Below, in pieces: positions 61,040 through 64,000 of a stretch of 64,000 bases of DNA. The notes below the pieces were generated by a model. The model did no database searches. It saw only the letters and a program-made list of their open reading frames with translations, and was not told the origin of the DNA. The DNA is taken from NCBI GenBank assembly GCA_016839555.1, contig JAEOUA010000003.1, positions 248,001 through 312,000 of the forward strand, in the 5' to 3' direction. Origin of the DNA: Promethearchaeota archaeon. GTDB taxonomy: Archaea > Asgardarchaeota > Lokiarchaeia > Sigyniarchaeales > SOKP01. The first letter of the stretch is position 1, and every line of letters starts with the position of its first letter. The translations under genes were made by a program, and so were the position numbers.

Positions 61040-62743
61040 CTAAGTGGGTATGTTTCTCATTCTCCTTCCAAAGAGGTATATCGCCCCAATGAAAATACTA
61101 CTCAAAGTTATTGGGATGAAAATCATTGGAGGGAAGCTTGGTATTTGCGCTTCCGTAGGGGTTGGAAGTAGGAGAAATAAAAGTGAAGGTTGTTGAAACT
61201 CAGAATCTAAAATTAAATATGCTTGTCCCGCCCAGATCCCGCCCTCAGCATTTCCATGTGCTCCGATAAGGATATCATCGTAATCATCCCCATTCACATC
61301 GCCCGCCCCCGCCACCGAGCCTCCCGCTTCATCATCCAAATGTTCTCCTATAAAGGAAACATCTGCAGTTGAAAGATCAGTATCCATAGTCCAGCCCGAT
61401 GCTTTTCCGAGAATCAAATAAGCTTGTCCCGCACCGAACCCGCCCTCAGCATTTCCATGTGCTCCGATAAGGATATCATCGTAATCATCCCCATTCACAT
61501 CGCCCGCCCCCGCCACCGAAGATCCCGCATAATCACCTGCTGCCTCCCCTATGAAGGAGGCATTCGCATTTGTCAAATTCACATCCATAGCCCAGCCCGA
61601 TGCTTTTCCGAGAATCAAATAAGCTTGTCCCGCATAGGACCCGCCCTCAGCATTATAAAGTGCTCCTATGAGGATATCATCGTAATCATCCCCATTCACA
61701 TCGCCCGCGCCCGCTACTGACTCTCCCGCATCATCACCTGCTGCCTCCCCTATGAAGGAGGCATTTGCATTCGTCAAATTCACATCCATAGCCCAGCCCG
61801 ATTCCTTTCCGAGAATCAGATATGCTTGTCCCGCATCGGACCCGCCCTCATCATTATAAAGTGCTCCGACGAGGATATCATCGTAATCATCCCCATTCAC
61901 ATCGCCCGCGCCCGCTACTGACTCTCCCGCATCATCACCTGCTGCCTCCCCTATGAAGGAGGCATCTGCATTTGAAAGAGGAGTATCCATAGCCCAGCCC
62001 GATGCTTTTCCGAGAATCAAATAAGCTTGTCCCGCACTGGACTCGCCTTCACTATTTAAATGTGCTCCGATAAGGATATCATCGTAATCATCCCCATTCA
62101 CATCGCCCGCACCCGCCACCGAATATCCCGCATAATCACCTGCTGCCTCCCCTATAAAGGAGGCATTCACATTCGCCAAATTCACATCCATAGCCCAGCC
62201 CGATTCCTTTCCGAGAATCAGATATGCTTGTCCCGCATCGGACCCGCCCTCAGCATTTCCCCATGCTCCGATGAGGATATCATCATAGGTGTCATTATTG
62301 ACATCGCCCACGCCCGCCACCGAATATCCCGCAGCATCACCTGCTGCCTCCCCTATGAAGGAGGCATTCGCATTTGTCAAATTCACATCCATAGCCCAGC
62401 CCGATGCTTTTCCGAGAATAAGATAAGCTTGTCCCGCACCGCCCCCGCCCTCAGCATTTCCCCATGCTCCGATGAGGATATCATCTTTCCCATCCCCATT
62501 CACATCACCCACGCCCGCCACCGAATATCCAGCATAATCAAATGCTGCCTCCCCTATGAAGGAGGCATCTGCATTCGTCAAATTCATATCCATTTTCAAT
62601 ACCGCACTATGTGGAGAACTCAGATTGTTTATAACCCCTATATATTGGTTCTTAGCTTCTATCATATTTGCAATACTCATAAAACATAAAATAACAAGTA
62701 ATAACATTATAATTTTAGCTTTTTTAACAATCATTTTCATCAC
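61040..62743 (-). CDS. Secreted/anchored FG-GAP (integrin-alpha-like) seven-repeat beta-propeller protein
   Basis: N-terminal hydrophobic signal (KIIMLLLVILCFMSIANMIEA), seven repeats with Ca-binding DVNGDDYDDILIGA and AGQAYLILGKASGW, C-terminal TM IPITLSSIFIGAIYLFGRRMR. Confidence 0.93.
   Translation of the reverse strand: MMKMIVKKAKIIMLLLVILCFMSIANMIEAKNQYIGVINNLSSPHSAVLKMDMNLTNADASFIGEAAFDYAGYSVAGVGDVNGDGKDDILIGAWGNAEGGGGAGQAYLILGKASGWAMDVNLTNANASFIGEAAGDAAGYSVAGVGDVNNDTYDDILIGAWGNAEGGSDAGQAYLILGKESGWAMDVNLANVNASFIGEAAGDYAGYSVAGAGDVNGDDYDDILIGAHLNSEGESSAGQAYLILGKASGWAMDTPLSNADASFIGEAAGDDAGESVAGAGDVNGDDYDDILVGALYNDEGGSDAGQAYLILGKESGWAMDVNLTNANASFIGEAAGDDAGESVAGAGDVNGDDYDDILIGALYNAEGGSYAGQAYLILGKASGWAMDVNLTNANASFIGEAAGDYAGSSVAGAGDVNGDDYDDILIGAHGNAEGGFGAGQAYLILGKASGWTMDTDLSTADVSFIGEHLDDEAGGSVAGAGDVNGDDYDDILIGAHGNAEGGIWAGQAYLILDSEFQQPSLLFLLLPTPTEAQIPSFPPMIFIPITLSSIFIGAIYLFGRRMRNIPT
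61187..62593. repeat. Seven tandem 201-bp (67-aa) units within the FG-GAP gene
   Basis: Anchor ggatatcatc (minor variants) recurs at 61270, 61471, 61672, 61873, 62074, 62275, 62476: constant 201 bp spacing. Confidence 0.97.
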
Positions 62744-63084
62744 TCTATTAAAATCTTTAATTAAAATCTATTTTACAACGGTCTTTAGTGTTCTTATAAT
62801 TTTTAATAGATTTCAATAATTCAAACTGTTTACATTATATTTAAATATTATTTTTTTTTTTTTTAAAAAAAGAGACGAGAAGATAGATATGAATCATAAT
62901 TTCCTTAATGAGTATGAATATCATTATAAATACAATTTACCATTCTCTGATTATCCTGTAATGAATAAAGAAAGATTGATAAAACAGCTATAAGAAAAGA
63001 ACTCTGATTTTTAGGAAGAGATTATTTGAACGATTACAGCGTTCCCAAAATTTTTGATATAAAAGAGTTTTACTAATAAAAAAA

Positions 63085-63486
63085 TTATTTTGAATATATA
63101 CGATTAATTAATACACGGTTTCCAGGAAATCTCCAGAATTCAACCTGACTTTTAGCCATATTTTCAGGATGAGCCCGTAACTCTTTTATTTTTTCTCGCA
63201 TTTCTTCATTTTCTGGCCATCTTACGTCAAAAGACTCGTAAGTAGAGAGATCCATTATATTGATTGTATTCTCATCAATATAATTGACTTGAGCATTGCC
63301 TTTTTCCACTTGAGGGACTTCTACTAAATCGCCACTAGGAAAAGTGAGGGATCTCTTTTTATCGTCAAAAATCCCAATACAAACAACTCTGACTTTTGCA
63401 TGGCCGTGCTTCCCACTTTTCGAACGCTCTGTACTTTTAATGATGCAAGGTTCCCCTTCTATAATAATATAATTGCCATCCTTCAA
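63085..63486 (-). CDS. eif5a: Translation initiation factor 5A (aIF5A)
   Basis: LKDGNYIIIEGEPCIIKSTERSKSGKHGHAKVRVVCIGIFDDKKRSL including the hypusination loop SGKHGHAK. Confidence 0.95.
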   Translation of the reverse strand: MKDGNYIIIEGEPCIIKSTERSKSGKHGHAKVRVVCIGIFDDKKRSLTFPSGDLVEVPQVEKGNAQVNYIDENTINIMDLSTYESFDVRWPENEEMREKIKELRAHPENMAKSQVEFWRFPGNRVLINRIYSK

Positions 63487-63696
63487 TTTCTGTATTTCTT
63501 TTCTCTCAATCGAAATAGTTAATCACCTTACTGTATTAAAACCCTTATTTTTAATTAGTTTTATGATTTTATATGAAATTTATATGAAAATTCAAATAAA
63601 GATTTATCTGATTTATCTTATATCTAGCATTTATCTGATATATAGTATTTTTAAAATTAATATTTTCAAATAAAAAAAACAGTATCATTTGTAATA

Positions 63697-64000
63697 ATGA
63701 CGAGTAAAGGCATTTTAATCGCAACTCGTATGGATAAAAAGAAAGCTGTGGAATTAACACGTTCAATTTTTAATTTCCTACGAAAAAAAAATATTGATGT
63801 ATATGTGGAGACCAGACTCTCTCCCAAATTTGATGGACTGTATGCAAAAGATTTAAGTACGGTTACTGCCGATCTAATAGATTGTGTTATAGTTGTGGGC
63901 GGCGATGGGACAATTATGCGGGTTTCTAATAGTTTAAATCAAAGCAATCCTCCTCCTATTTTAGGGGTCAATATTGGTTCTATTGGCTTTTTGGATGAAA
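63697..64000 (+). CDS. nadK: NAD kinase, N-terminal part (truncated by window end)
   Basis: ATG at 63697; translation MTSKGILIATRMDKKKAVELTRSIFNFLRKKNIDVYVETRLSPKF...VIVVGGDGTIMRVSNSL...ILGVNIGSIGFLDE; GGDGT and NIGxxGFL motifs. Not in the ORF track. Confidence 0.88.
   Translation, partial: MTSKGILIATRMDKKKAVELTRSIFNFLRKKNIDVYVETRLSPKFDGLYAKDLSTVTADLIDCVIVVGGDGTIMRVSNSLNQSNPPPILGVNIGSIGFLDE

Noticed and set aside
61424-62689. Plus-strand ORFs 61424..61720 and 62060..62689
   Set aside because: Antisense shadow ORFs created by the tandem FG-GAP repeat; repetitive translation with no family match, while the minus strand has a complete secreted protein.
1-64000. CRISPR arrays, IS elements, prophage or toxin-antitoxin systems
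   Set aside because: No regularly spaced short repeats with unique spacers, and no transposase, integrase, cas or recognisable toxin-antitoxin ORFs seen; the only regular repeat is coding (FG-GAP).

Overview
This 64 kb AT-rich window looks like an archaeal chromosome. The gene content points to an Asgard/Lokiarchaeia-like lineage: a Roadblock/LC7 protein, a longin/roadblock-like protein beside a 7TM protein, SCP-2 proteins, HEAT-like repeats, archaeal SRP54, aIF5A and TrmY. That placement is inferred from gene content and not tested phylogenetically. I saw no rRNA, tRNA, CRISPR array or transposase. Recognisable blocks are: (i) a KorABC operon ending in a FrhB/FdhB-PyrK fusion; (ii) a D-threonine-aldolase-like PLP enzyme next to RidA, followed by a RidA gene fossil; (iii) DUF47-PiT-DUF47; (iv) a sulfur/metal/redox-stress region (MBL-rhodanese, AhpD-like, DUF302, PAP phosphatase, Cu-ATPase with two YHS domains, two ArsR-like regulators, peroxiredoxin, OsmC); (v) sugar-acid genes (KDPG aldolase, KDG kinase, class II aldolases, a dehydrogenase-aldolase fusion, FGGY kinase); (vi) purine/pyrimidine genes; (vii) an SRP54/TrmY/aIF5A/NAD kinase information-processing end with a seven-unit FG-GAP propeller protein. 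The items most worth following up are the FrhB-PyrK fusion behind KOR, the 2-hydroxyacid dehydrogenase-class II aldolase fusion, the TrmY with apparently eroded SAM-knot motifs, the internally deleted N-acyl-D-amino-acid deacylase, the exact 7 x 201 bp FG-GAP array, the 7TM-longin pair, and two gene fossils not covered by the ORF track (5.5 kb and 60.6-60.9 kb).
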